Source: Coriobacteriaceae bacterium AM113-163 (lineage in GTDB: Bacteria; Actinomycetota; Coriobacteriia; Coriobacteriales; Coriobacteriaceae). From it: a DNA stretch of 64,000 nucleotides. This document shows positions 1 through 8,197 of the stretch, in pieces. The number at the start of each line of letters is the position of its first letter. Within the stretch, counting starts at the first letter, position 1. A program made the position numbers and the translations under genes. Where the stretch lies: the NCBI GenBank assembly GCA_027673765.1, contig JAQDWB010000010.1, forward strand, positions 9,045-73,044, in the 5' to 3' direction. The notes under the pieces are model-generated. The model saw only the letters and a program-made list of their open reading frames with translations, did not search any database and had not been told where the DNA came from.

Positions 1-1
1 C

Positions 2-343
2 GGCGCCAAGGAGGGCTGGGAGGTCTACAAGGGCGGTCTGACCAACTACCTGGAGTGGCTTACCAAGTCTGCGCCCGACCTGCGGCGCCAGACCGGTTCG
101 GAATGCTCGGGCGCCATCCAGCGCTTTTCGTCCGTGACGGTGAGCGTGGATACAAGTGCGGATGCCTGGACGCTCAGCCTGGGCAATTTCCACGACGAGG
201 CTTGGCTCATGTTCCGCGCCAACAACGGTGAGCCCGGTGCAGTCACGGGTGGCGAGATTACGCATCTGACGGGCGACCTGTACCTGGTCAAAGCCACGGA
301 CAAGACGGTGACCATTGCACGCAAGGAGGGTGGCGACAAATGA
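2..343 (+). CDS. C-terminal end of a DUF2194/PelA-like exopolysaccharide protein (partial)
   Basis: The reading frame is open from the left edge to the TGA at 341-343, giving 113 residues of a longer protein. The first part (YLEWLTKSAPDLRR, then a TGSECSGAIQ helix) resembles the last helix of the deacetylase-like (DUF2194) proteins found with pelF in Gram-positive bacteria. It is followed by a small beta domain ending THLTGDLYLVKATDKT, which looks like the accessory beta-sandwich at the end of those proteins. The stop overlaps the start of pelF (ATGA), so the two are co-transcribed. Assignment to PelA/DUF2194 rests on this resemblance and on the neighbours; the catalytic part lies outside the window. 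It could instead be another extracellular polysaccharide-modifying enzyme. Confidence 0.6.
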   Translation, partial: GAKEGWEVYKGGLTNYLEWLTKSAPDLRRQTGSECSGAIQRFSSVTVSVDTSADAWTLSLGNFHDEAWLMFRANNGEPGAVTGGEITHLTGDLYLVKATDKTVTIARKEGGDK

Positions 344-1767
344 GAATCTGCTTGGTACTCGAGGGTTGCTACCCCTATGTGCACGGCGGCGTGTCCACCT
401 GGATGCATGGCTATATCCAGGCCATGCCCGAGCACGAGTTTGTGCTGTGGGTGATTGGCGCGCATGCTGTCGACCGCGGCAAGTTTGTCTACGAGCTGCC
501 CGGCAACGTCGTCGAGGTGCACGAGGTGTTTCTGGACGATGCCCTGCGTCTTTCGGGCGAGCAGGAAGAGGCCGATTTTAACGACCGCGAGCGCGAGGCG
601 TTGCGCCGTCTGGTATCGCTCTCCAATCCGGACTGGGACGTGCTATTCGATATCTTCCAGCGCCGTCGCGTGCATCCGCTCTCGTTTTTGCAGAGCTGCG
701 CCTTTATGGATATCTTTCGCGACGTGTGCCTGGCCGAGTACCCATACACGCCCTTTGCCGATGCATTCCACACCATGCGCTCCATGCTGCTGCCCGTGCT
801 CTACCTTCTGGGCAGCGAGGTGCCGGTGGCCGATGTGTACCACGCCATCTCGACCGGCTACGGCGGCCTGCTCGCCTGTCTGGGCTCAAGCGTTCACCAG
901 GCTCCGGTGCTGCTGACCGAGCACGGCATTTATACCCGCGAGCGCGAGGAAGAGATCATTCGCGCCGACTGGGTGGTGCCTTCGTTTAAGGACCGCTGGA
1001 TTCGCTTTTTCTACCTGCTTTCGGAGGAGATCTACCGCCGCGCCTTCCGCGTGACGAGCTTGTTCCATAACGCCCGCAAGACGCAGATCGATATGGGCTG
1101 CGATGCGGACAAATGTCTGGTCATCCCCAACGGCATCCAGTTCGATCGCTTTAAGGACATTCCCTTAAAGCCCGATGACGGCTGGGTGGACATTGGCGCG
1201 GTGGTGCGCCTGGCGCCCATCAAGGACGTCAAGACCATGATCTATGCCTTCTTTGAACTGCACGAGCGCCTGCCTAAGGTGCGCCTGCACATTATGGGCG
1301 GCGTGGACGACGAGGAGTACGGTGCCGAGTGTCACGCGCTGGTCGATACCCTGGGCGTGCGCGATCTGATCTTTACCGGGCGCGTCAACGTGGTCGAGTA
1401 CATGGAAAAGCTCGACTTTACCATTTTGACGAGCATCTCCGAGGGCCAGCCGCTCAGCGTGCTGGAGTCGCTTGCAGCGCGCCGTCCCTGCGTGACGACC
1501 GAGGTGGGCTGCTGCCGCGAGCTGCTCGAAGGCGCCCCGGGCGACGACTTTGGCGTGGCGGGTTTTGTGACGCCGCCCATGTATCGCAAGGGCTTGGCCG
1601 ATTCCATGGAGCGCATGTGCACAAGCCGCGCCCGTCGCATTGAGATGGGGGAGCGTGGCCAGCGTCGCGTTGCCACGTACTTTTTGCACGAGCAGATGCT
1701 CGCCAACTATCGCGCGCTGTACGACGTGACGGCGCGTGCGTTTGACCTGCCCAGAGAGGGGGAGTAG
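340..1767 (+). CDS. pelF: PelF-family GT4 glycosyltransferase
   Basis: Cytoplasmic retaining glycosyltransferase of the GT4 family, expected to polymerise the Pel-type (amino sugar) polysaccharide from UDP-sugars. It has 475 residues, the usual PelF length. The N-terminus MRICLVLEGCYPYVHGGV is the PelF signature, with the donor/acceptor glycine loop HGGVSTW. The C-terminal Rossmann domain has VRLAPIKD and the EX7E nucleotide-sugar motif (E368 to E376, in SEGQPLSVLE). The ATG overlaps the preceding stop by four bases, and pelG starts three bases after this stop, so the genes are translationally coupled. In characterised Pel systems PelF works with the membrane proteins PelD, PelE and PelG; only PelG is visible here. 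Confidence 0.9.
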   Translation: MRICLVLEGCYPYVHGGVSTWMHGYIQAMPEHEFVLWVIGAHAVDRGKFVYELPGNVVEVHEVFLDDALRLSGEQEEADFNDREREALRRLVSLSNPDWDVLFDIFQRRRVHPLSFLQSCAFMDIFRDVCLAEYPYTPFADAFHTMRSMLLPVLYLLGSEVPVADVYHAISTGYGGLLACLGSSVHQAPVLLTEHGIYTREREEEIIRADWVVPSFKDRWIRFFYLLSEEIYRRAFRVTSLFHNARKTQIDMGCDADKCLVIPNGIQFDRFKDIPLKPDDGWVDIGAVVRLAPIKDVKTMIYAFFELHERLPKVRLHIMGGVDDEEYGAECHALVDTLGVRDLIFTGRVNVVEYMEKLDFTILTSISEGQPLSVLESLAARRPCVTTEVGCCRELLEGAPGDDFGVAGFVTPPMYRKGLADSMERMCTSRARRIEMGERGQRRVATYFLHEQMLANYRALYDVTARAFDLPREGE

Positions 1768-1770
1768 CCG

Positions 1771-3315
1771 GTGGCTGGAATCGGTTTTGAGCTCAAACGC
1801 CTATTTAGGCGCAAGGGTCTGTTTGCCACGATGCGCGCCTATGGCTACGCTGGCATTGTGTGCGCGGGCCCCATGCTGCTGGGCGTGCTACTCCAGGTGG
1901 GTATCTTGGTGCTGTGCGGTCTGTGGGGCGTGGGGCGCGCCAACCAGGATCTGCTGGTGTGCATGGTGACCTATACACTGCTGGCCTCGCTTACGCTCAC
2001 AAGCTTTTTCTCCATGCCGGTCACGCGCTTTTTGGCCGACATGCTCTTTGCCGAGCGCGAGGATGAGATCCTGCCTTCGTTTTGGGGATCTAATGCCATC
2101 ATGCTCGTTGCGGGCACGGTGCTCTACGGCGTCTTTTTGCTGTTCTCGGGGGCCACGCTGCTGCAGGGGCTGCTGTGCCTGTGGCTCTTCAACATCATGA
2201 TCGTCAACTGGAACGGCATGAGCTATCTCACGGCCATCAAAGATTATCGTGGCATTCTGTGCAGCTTTGCGGCCGCCGTTGGCGTGGCGTGCCTGTGCGC
2301 CCTGGCAGCGCTGACGTTGGGACTGCCGCCGGTCGAGGGCCTGTTGGCGTCAATCGCCCTAGGCTACGGCGTCATGCTTGCCTGGGATGTGGTACTGCTG
2401 TACCGGTATTTTCCACAGAGTGATCGGAGTCCCTGGCGTTTTTTGCGCTGGCTCGACCAATTTATGCCGCTTGCGCTTACGGGGCTGTTTACCAACTTGG
2501 GGCTTTTCGTACACCTGGTTATTATCTGGGCGGGCCCTATTGGCGTGCAGATCAAAGGCCTGTTTTACGGGGCTCCTTACCATGACGTTCCGGCACTCAT
2601 TGCGTTTTTGACCACACTCGTCACGACCGTCAACTTTGTGGTGTCGGTCGAGGTCAATTTCTATCCGCGCTACCGTGACTACTACAGCCTGTTCAACGAC
2701 GGCGGCGTGGTGGGCGATATTGTGGTGGCCGAGGAGGAGATGCTCTCCACGCTCAACAGCGAACTGCGCTTTTGCGCGCTCAAGCAGCTGTTTGTGACCG
2801 CGGCGGTCATCTCGCTCGAGACTACAGTGCTCTCGGCCCTGCCGCTGGGCTTTAACAATCTTATGCACGGGTATTTTCGCACGTTATGCGTAGGCTACGG
2901 CCTGTATGCCGTGGGCAACACGATCCTGCTTATCTTGCTGTACTTTACCGACTACAAGGGAGCCGTTCTGGCCTCGGGCCTGTTTGCCGGTGTGGCAGGG
3001 CTGGCGACCGCCGTGTCGTTGCTTTTGCCGCAGCAGTTTTACGGCTTTGGCTTTTTGTTGGGTGCGGTGGTGTTTTTTATCGTGGCGCTGCTGCGGCTCG
3101 ATACCTATACCGCCAACTTACCGTATCGTATCCTGAGTCAGCAGCCCATTGTGGCGACCGACAAAACGGGTCGTTTTACACAGCTGGGCCGCTTGCTCGA
3201 CCGTGCCGAGCAGCGCTATGAGGAGTGCCGCCGCAAGGGCGTGCCGCACGGCGCGTTTCAGCGCGCAGTAGTTCGCGTGTACCGTAACCATTGGGGAGGT
3301 TCTGATGACCGATAA
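1771..3315 (+). CDS. pelG: PelG-family exopolysaccharide transporter
   Basis: Polytopic membrane protein of the PelG family (related to the MOP/Wzx flippase fold), expected to form the inner-membrane channel that exports the polymer made by PelF. It has 514 residues. The opening MAGIGFELKRLF is the PelG family signature, followed by about twelve hydrophobic segments and a long cytoplasmic loop (near residues 295-340, rich in charged residues). GTG at 1771 is preceded by GGGGGAG, a clear ribosome binding site. The 3' end overlaps the next gene by 11 bases. Its place directly after pelF is the standard arrangement in Gram-positive pel clusters. Confidence 0.9.
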   Translation: MAGIGFELKRLFRRKGLFATMRAYGYAGIVCAGPMLLGVLLQVGILVLCGLWGVGRANQDLLVCMVTYTLLASLTLTSFFSMPVTRFLADMLFAEREDEILPSFWGSNAIMLVAGTVLYGVFLLFSGATLLQGLLCLWLFNIMIVNWNGMSYLTAIKDYRGILCSFAAAVGVACLCALAALTLGLPPVEGLLASIALGYGVMLAWDVVLLYRYFPQSDRSPWRFLRWLDQFMPLALTGLFTNLGLFVHLVIIWAGPIGVQIKGLFYGAPYHDVPALIAFLTTLVTTVNFVVSVEVNFYPRYRDYYSLFNDGGVVGDIVVAEEEMLSTLNSELRFCALKQLFVTAAVISLETTVLSALPLGFNNLMHGYFRTLCVGYGLYAVGNTILLILLYFTDYKGAVLASGLFAGVAGLATAVSLLLPQQFYGFGFLLGAVVFFIVALLRLDTYTANLPYRILSQQPIVATDKTGRFTQLGRLLDRAEQRYEECRRKGVPHGAFQRAVVRVYRNHWGGSDDR

Positions 3316-5074
3316 GTTGATGTCTCGCCGCTGTCTGATCGAGGCGGCTGCCGGCGCGCTGCTGCTTTCGGGCTGCTCATCTCAGGACGAATCCTCGACA
3401 AATAAGGTAAAAAAGCAGGACAAGATTAAAAAGGCCGAGGCCTCCGACCAGTCCAAGCATCTGCGCGATAAGGACGAGCTGTACGAGGTCTATGATGACT
3501 CGGGCATTGTGACCATGTATCTGACGGTCTCTCGCGGCAACAGCTCCGAGAACACGGACCATAGCTGGGCCGAGATCAACACGTACTCGGTGTATGACTA
3601 TGCCGACATGGGCGTGACGCGCTATCAGGTTATGGGCCTGCTGCAGCCGGGCGACGAAGACGGCCCGGTGGCCGGCGAGGTTGGCTATGGCGAGGACGCG
3701 CCCAATGCCACCGTGCAGGTGCGCGGCCAGACATCGAGCTCCTACACGCAAAAGAATTACAAGGTGGAGCTCAAAAAAGGCAAGGGCACCTGGCGCCAGC
3801 AGCGCGCGATTGCGCTCAACAAGCACATGGGCGAGGGTATGCGTTTTCGCAACAAGATGGCCTACGACCTTATCCGCGGAATTCCCCAGATGATGGGCCT
3901 GCGCACGCAGTTTGTGCATCTGTGGGTGTGCGACCAGACCGAAAAGTCCAACGATACCTTTGAGGACTACGGCCTGTTTACGCAGGTGGAGCAGCTCAAC
4001 AAGACGGCGCTTAAGGCACATGGCCTGGATAAGAGCGGGCACCTGTACAAGGTGAACAGCTTTGATTTCCATCGCTGCGAGGACACCATTAAGCTTGCCG
4101 ACGATCCCGACTACAACCAGGCAAACTTCGAGGGCATGCTCGAGATTAAGGGCGATTCGGACCACACCAAGCTCATCGAGATGCTCGATGCGCTCAACGA
4201 CGAATCGCAAAAGATCGATAACGTGCTCGACACCTACTTTGATACCGAGAATCTGGTCTATTGGCTGGCGTTTCAGATCCTGACGGGCAACTGCGATACT
4301 CAGAACCGTAACTGTTATCTGTACAGCCCGCTCAACTCAAATACCTGGTACTTTTTAGATTGGGATAACGACGGAATGCTGCGTAAGCTGGAGCTTTCTC
4401 TTGCCGGGTTCTCGGACTATGCGAGCTGGGAGCGCGGCGTAAGCAACTACTGGGGCAACGTGCTATTCAATCGTGCGCTGCGCAGCAAATCGTTCCGCAG
4501 TGAGCTCGACCGCGCCGTAAAGGACCTGCGCTCGTATATGACCGAGGCGCGCCTGGCCAAGATGATTAGACATTATCGCGAGGTTACCGAATCGTTGGTC
4601 TTTGCTTCGCCCGATATCGACAATCTGCCTGTCACCAAGGACCAATACGAGCAAATCGCCGCGGCGATTCCCTCCGAGATCGAGGAGAACTACAAGAGCT
4701 TTCGCGAGAGCTATAAAAAGCCCATGCCGTTCTACATTGGCGTGCCGCAGATCGATAACGGTAAGCTGCGCATTAACTGGGATGCGTCCTACGATTTTAA
4801 GGCGCGCGACATTCGCTATACCGTGGAGCTGGCGCGTGACTATGCCATCAAGGACGTGTTTTTTAAGGCCGAGGACGTGCTGCTGCCTGAGGTGACCTGC
4901 GATGCGCCCGATACCGGCCAGTATTTTGTGCGCGTGCGTGCCACCAACTCAGACGGCTATACGCAAGATGCGTTTGACTACTATGTGACCGACGACGGCA
5001 AACACTACGGCATGAAGTGTTTTTACGTGCAAGACGGCGGTAAGGTCGTGGAGGACACGTATGAGGAGGGCTAG
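3305..5074 (+). CDS. CotH-family secreted kinase lipoprotein
   Basis: Predicted extracytoplasmic CotH-type protein kinase (589 residues). The N-terminus has SRR followed by a hydrophobic stretch and the lipobox LLLSGC, so it is probably exported with a twin-arginine-like or Sec lipoprotein signal and anchored at the Cys near residue 25. A lysine-rich linker follows. CotH features include VQVRGQTSSSY with KNYKVELKK, the FRNKMAYDL segment and the acidic active-site motif D352-W-D354-N-D356-G. The last 100 residues look like a fibronectin type III fold (RYTVELARDY, YFVRVRATNSDGYT). CotH proteins are best known as spore-coat kinases, but sporulation genes are absent here and this copy is embedded in an exopolysaccharide operon. 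Its substrate is unknown. It overlaps pelG by 11 bases and the next gene by 14 bases. Confidence 0.88.
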   Translation: MTDKLMSRRCLIEAAAGALLLSGCSSQDESSTNKVKKQDKIKKAEASDQSKHLRDKDELYEVYDDSGIVTMYLTVSRGNSSENTDHSWAEINTYSVYDYADMGVTRYQVMGLLQPGDEDGPVAGEVGYGEDAPNATVQVRGQTSSSYTQKNYKVELKKGKGTWRQQRAIALNKHMGEGMRFRNKMAYDLIRGIPQMMGLRTQFVHLWVCDQTEKSNDTFEDYGLFTQVEQLNKTALKAHGLDKSGHLYKVNSFDFHRCEDTIKLADDPDYNQANFEGMLEIKGDSDHTKLIEMLDALNDESQKIDNVLDTYFDTENLVYWLAFQILTGNCDTQNRNCYLYSPLNSNTWYFLDWDNDGMLRKLELSLAGFSDYASWERGVSNYWGNVLFNRALRSKSFRSELDRAVKDLRSYMTEARLAKMIRHYREVTESLVFASPDIDNLPVTKDQYEQIAAAIPSEIEENYKSFRESYKKPMPFYIGVPQIDNGKLRINWDASYDFKARDIRYTVELARDYAIKDVFFKAEDVLLPEVTCDAPDTGQYFVRVRATNSDGYTQDAFDYYVTDDGKHYGMKCFYVQDGGKVVEDTYEEG

Positions 5075-5852
5075 CGCGCTGCTTGAGCGCCTTACGGCTC
5101 CGCCTGTGCGTGCCACGCAGGAGCGTTACCGCCACGAGCTCAAATATCTCATTAACGAGGGCGAGCACGCCGTGCTGGCCTGCCGCATGGCGCCGGTTTT
5201 TAAACTGGACAAGTATGCGCGGGCGGGTGTTTACACCATTCGCAGCCTGTACTTTGACGACTACTGCAACTCGGCCTACGAGGAAAAAGACGCCGGTATT
5301 CTTATGCGAAAAAAATATCGCGTGCGCATCTATAACGGCAGCGACAAGGTGATTAAGCTCGAGCGCAAAAAGAAGTACGGCAGCTGGATCTACAAGGAGG
5401 ACGCGCCACTCACGCGTGGCGAGTTTGAGCAGATTCTGGCCGGCGACTACGACTTTTTGCTGAGGAGCCCTTATCCGCTCTGTCGCGAGTTCTACATCGA
5501 GTGCATCTGCAACATGATGCGCCCGCGGACCATCGTGGACTACGAGCGCGAGCCGTGGGTGATGGACGAGGGCACCGTGCGCATTACCTTTGATAGCAAC
5601 GTGCGTGCGGCGGTGGGGAGCTTTGACATCTTTGACGCGACGTTGCCCGCGTTGCCCGTGCTGGAGCCCGGCAAGCTGGTGATGGAGGTCAAGTTTACCG
5701 AGTTTTGCCCGCAGCTGGTGCGCGATATGGTGCCGCCAGGTGCGGTCGAGCTTACGGCGGTCTCCAAGTACTGCCTGTGTTACGAAAAGACCGCCTACCT
5801 GCGCGGATTTAATTACTGGGAATCGGATTTTGAGAACCGAGGGGATATTTAG
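5061..5852 (+). CDS. VTC-domain polyphosphate polymerase protein
   Basis: 263-residue protein that is essentially one VTC domain, the catalytic fold of the yeast Vtc4 polyphosphate polymerase (triphosphate tunnel metalloenzyme superfamily). Tunnel-lining basic and acidic motifs are present in order: RYRHELKYLI near residue 25, YTIRSLYFDD near 58, RKKYRVRIYNG near 83, KLERKKKYGSWIYK near 102, and MEVKFTEFCP near 210. There is no SPX domain and no membrane segment, so it is soluble or recruited by the DUF4956 neighbour. It overlaps cotH by 14 bases and ends three bases before DUF4956. Family knowledge supports ATP-dependent polyphosphate synthesis; whether the bacterial pel-linked copies do this is inference. 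Confidence 0.88.
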   Translation: MRRASALLERLTAPPVRATQERYRHELKYLINEGEHAVLACRMAPVFKLDKYARAGVYTIRSLYFDDYCNSAYEEKDAGILMRKKYRVRIYNGSDKVIKLERKKKYGSWIYKEDAPLTRGEFEQILAGDYDFLLRSPYPLCREFYIECICNMMRPRTIVDYEREPWVMDEGTVRITFDSNVRAAVGSFDIFDATLPALPVLEPGKLVMEVKFTEFCPQLVRDMVPPGAVELTAVSKYCLCYEKTAYLRGFNYWESDFENRGDI

Positions 5853-5855
5853 ACC

Positions 5856-6521
5856 ATGAGCACCAGGGACTTTTTTAAGAACTCCGTCTTGGAGGCGTTT
5901 GGTCAGGTCGACCCTGCCAAGATCGGCCTGTCACTGCTCGTGGCGCTCGCCATGGGCATCCTGATCTATTACGTGTACAAGCGCTTTTTTACCGGCGTGG
6001 TGTATTCGCGCAGTTTTGCCGTAACGCTCGTGGGCATGTGCGTGCTCACCTGCATGGTCACGCTCGCGATCTCGACGAATGTGGTCATCTCGCTCGGTAT
6101 GGTCGGTGCTCTGTCTATCGTCCGCTACCGCACGGCGGTCAAGGACCCGCTCGACCTGTTGTATCTGTTTTGGGCCATTACCACGGGCATTACGGCGGGC
6201 GCCGGCATGTATGCGCTCGTAGGACTCACGGCAGTGGTGATCGTGGTGATGATCGCCGGCTTTGCGAGCCACCAGGACAAGGCGCGCGTGTACATGATGG
6301 TCATCCACTACACGGGTCAGACCACCGGCGATGATATCGTGCGCGCGTTTGGCCGCACCAAGTTCTCCGTCAAGTCCAAGACCATGCGCGGCGACAAGGT
6401 CGAGATGGCCGTCGAGGTCTTCTCGGACGGTGTGGACATGCCCTACGCCGACGCCATCCGCGCGCTCGATGGCGTGGAAGATCTAACGTTGATCCAATAC
6501 AACGGCGAATATCACGGCTAA
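5856..6521 (+). CDS. DUF4956 membrane protein
   Basis: 221-residue protein of the DUF4956 family. The N-terminal half has about four hydrophobic segments (from near residue 25 to 140) containing the family signature MVGALSIVRYRTAVKDP between two of them. The C-terminal third is a soluble alpha/beta domain. DUF4956 proteins are frequently adjacent to VTC-domain and CotH genes, as here, which suggests a membrane partner for the polyphosphate or kinase protein. Biochemical function is unknown. It is the last gene of the pel-like operon; a strong hairpin follows the stop after eight bases. Confidence 0.85.
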   Translation: MSTRDFFKNSVLEAFGQVDPAKIGLSLLVALAMGILIYYVYKRFFTGVVYSRSFAVTLVGMCVLTCMVTLAISTNVVISLGMVGALSIVRYRTAVKDPLDLLYLFWAITTGITAGAGMYALVGLTAVVIVVMIAGFASHQDKARVYMMVIHYTGQTTGDDIVRAFGRTKFSVKSKTMRGDKVEMAVEVFSDGVDMPYADAIRALDGVEDLTLIQYNGEYHG

Positions 6522-6528
6522 TTTTGTT

Positions 6529-6550
6529 CCGGCGTTCTAACGAACGCCGG
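6529..6550 (+). terminator. Hairpin ending the pel-like operon
   Basis: A perfect 9-bp stem (CCGGCGTTC / GAACGCCGG) with loop TAAC lies eight bases after the DUF4956 stop. There is no T-run after it, so it is either a non-canonical terminator or an mRNA 3' end stabiliser. A related hairpin follows rpoD at 24512-24539, and both are followed within six bases by CGACGCTGC. Confidence 0.55.
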
Positions 6551-6633
6551 ACCGCTCGACGCTGCTTGCGCTGACGTTTTCTCGACCTGGGTGGGCTGGT
6601 CTTGGTTTGGTTTTATGTAAAGGATGGTGCCGC

Positions 6634-7626
6634 GTGGACGTGCAACAGCTAGAAGAGTCCTGGGCTGCAAGGGCCGGCGCGCGTGAGGCGCGTCTTGTTG
6701 CGGCCTCGCACGTGCCGGCAGCGCTGTCGCTGCTGGGGATTGTGCGTCCCAGCGATCGCTTGGTGGCCTTTGCGGACGACTTTGCCGATGCGTTTGCCTG
6801 CGGCTTTGATGGCTACGATGTTGCGCTGGTGGGGGAGCCCGCGGCTGCGGCGTTTGCTGCTGCGTCCGAGGGCTTTGATGCTTCGTTTGATGCCGAGGGG
6901 CCGCACCTGTGGTGGTTCGTCAATTCCATCGGCGGGTTTGGCCTGCGTGTGCCCGATCTGCGTGCGCTGGGTCGGGCGGCGCGTGAGGCCCGTGCGTTGC
7001 TCGTGGTGGATAACACCGTGGCAAGCGTCTTTGGGTGCGATCCGCTGCGTTTGGGTGCCGTCCTGTCGCTCGAGGCACTCGACCGTGTGTGTGCCGGCGT
7101 TGCGCCGCGCAAGCTCGTCGCCGCTTCGGTGGCGCGCTCGCAGCTTAAGCGCCATCGCGTGGATGCCGCCGCCGAGTGTGCGCATGCGCTTCTTGCGGAT
7201 TGCGGTGCGTCTGCACTCGACCTTTCTGCTAATGAGGCTTGCATGCTGGAGCGGGGGCTGTCTTCGCTCGACGCTCGCATGCAGGCCCACTTCGATCGCG
7301 CCCGTGCGCTGGCCGAGTATCTGGCCGCCAACGAGATGGTACGCAACGTGCGCTATCCCGGGCTGACCTCGCATCCCGACCATGCGGTTGCAACGGGAAT
7401 CCTCGAGCACGGCTTTGGCCCGGCAGTTGAGTTTGACCTTATCGAGCGAAGTGCTGGTGAGCTGTTCGACACATTGCCGGGGGAGTTCCGCACGTCGCCC
7501 GCCGGCGGTTCAGCAACGCGCCTTTCGGCCCCGCGCGGTAAGCAGGGGGGCGCCATCCGCCTCTTCGCCGGCACCGACGACCCTCTGCAGGTGGCTGCCA
7601 CTCTCGATAACGCCCTTCGCAAGTAG
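6634..7626 (+). CDS. Degenerate Cys/Met-metabolism PLP-fold protein lacking the catalytic lysine
   Basis: 330 residues related over most of their length to cystathionine gamma-synthase/lyase type enzymes (fold type I). Recognisable pieces are VVDNTVASVFGCDPLRLGA (residues 124-142, the DNT aspartate segment), MLERGLSSLDARMQ with RALAEYL and VRNVRYPGL (the substrate-domain helices), and a C-terminal IRLFAGTDDP. At the position of the Schiff-base lysine (HSxTKY in the family) the sequence reads LSLEALDRV, with Asp150 where lysine should be. The N-terminal domain is short, and the glycine loop and the YxR phosphate-binding motif are not seen. It is therefore probably not a PLP enzyme. The start chosen is GTG 6634, nine bases after AAAGGA; a TTG at 6607 upstream has no ribosome binding site. 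Confidence 0.7.
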   Translation: MDVQQLEESWAARAGAREARLVAASHVPAALSLLGIVRPSDRLVAFADDFADAFACGFDGYDVALVGEPAAAAFAAASEGFDASFDAEGPHLWWFVNSIGGFGLRVPDLRALGRAAREARALLVVDNTVASVFGCDPLRLGAVLSLEALDRVCAGVAPRKLVAASVARSQLKRHRVDAAAECAHALLADCGASALDLSANEACMLERGLSSLDARMQAHFDRARALAEYLAANEMVRNVRYPGLTSHPDHAVATGILEHGFGPAVEFDLIERSAGELFDTLPGEFRTSPAGGSATRLSAPRGKQGGAIRLFAGTDDPLQVAATLDNALRK

Positions 7627-7643
7627 CTAATCGGGGACTGTGT

Positions 7644-7799
7644 CACGAAAACGGCCTATTTACTACGTTTAAGCAATAGGGGTCGACCGCACCCGCCTAT
7701 TTTGAAAATTACCAAGCTGTTTACCAGCGGTTTTATTTTCATAATGTCCGGTATGGTCGTGGGTATTCAACTAAACGTAGTAGATGGGCCCGTTTTGTG
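7644..7799. repeat. 156-bp imperfect palindromic element (MITE- or REP-like)
   Basis: The terminal 28 bases at each end are near-perfect inverted copies (left arm 7644-7671 containing TTTACTACGTTTA; right arm 7772-7799 containing TAAACGTAGTAGA). Weaker inverted similarity continues inwards almost to the centre near 7722 (for example TTTTGAAAAT on one side and the inverse of ATTTTCATAAT on the other). The whole unit can fold into one long hairpin. It lies between convergent genes and encodes nothing. It could be a miniature mobile element or a bidirectional terminator-like repeat. No second copy is visible in the window. Confidence 0.55.
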
Positions 7800-7849
7800 G
7801 CGCGAGCCTCAACCCGAGGGCGCTGTGGGCTAAAAACGGCCTAAAAGGA

Positions 7850-8197
7850 CTACTCTGCATTGATGCTGGCGATGAGGTCGTTGGCCTTTGCGGCAATTAC
7901 TTGGTTGATGTCGGCCTGCAGCTCCTCGTAGACCGCTATGGCTCGCTCGCCGGCCGGCGTGAGCGTGGATCCGCGGGCGCCGTCGCGCTCGATGAGCTTG
8001 CAGCCCAGCTGGCCTTCGGCCTCGTTTACGATGCGCCAGGCCTTGGAATACGCCATGCCCATGCTCTTGGCGGCACGGTTGAGCGAGTGTTCGTGGGCAA
8101 TACCCTGCAGCAGCAAGACGCAGCCGTGGCCGAACACGCCCGGCAGGTCTTTGTCGCACGCTTGAATGACCAACTTTGCCGTCGTCTTGTACTTCAT
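7850..8197 (-). CDS. ModE/LysR-type winged-helix transcriptional regulator
   Basis: 115-residue single-domain regulator similar to the N-terminal DNA-binding domain of ModE. The winged helix is clear: LLLQGIAHEHSLNRAAKSMGMAYSKAWRIVNEAE is the helix-turn-helix region (quoted in part: SLNRAAKSMGMAYSKAW), followed by the wing LIERDGARGSTLTPAGE. There is no molybdate-binding (Mop) domain and no LysR effector domain. Proteins of this size in anaerobes often regulate molybdoenzyme or metal-related genes; the target here is unknown. The start chosen is the ATG at 8197, eleven bases after GGGGAG. A GTG nine bases upstream is too close to that ribosome binding site. It is divergent from guaB across 193 bases with no other gene. 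Confidence 0.8.
   Translation of the reverse strand: MKYKTTAKLVIQACDKDLPGVFGHGCVLLLQGIAHEHSLNRAAKSMGMAYSKAWRIVNEAEGQLGCKLIERDGARGSTLTPAGERAIAVYEELQADINQVIAAKANDLIASINAE

Noticed and set aside
5061..5074. Frameshift between cotH and the VTC gene
   Set aside because: Both frames are complete with family-typical ends; the 14-base overlap is ordinary translational coupling.
6607..6633. TTG start for the PLP-like protein
   Set aside because: No ribosome binding site; GTG 6634 has AAAGGA at a good distance.
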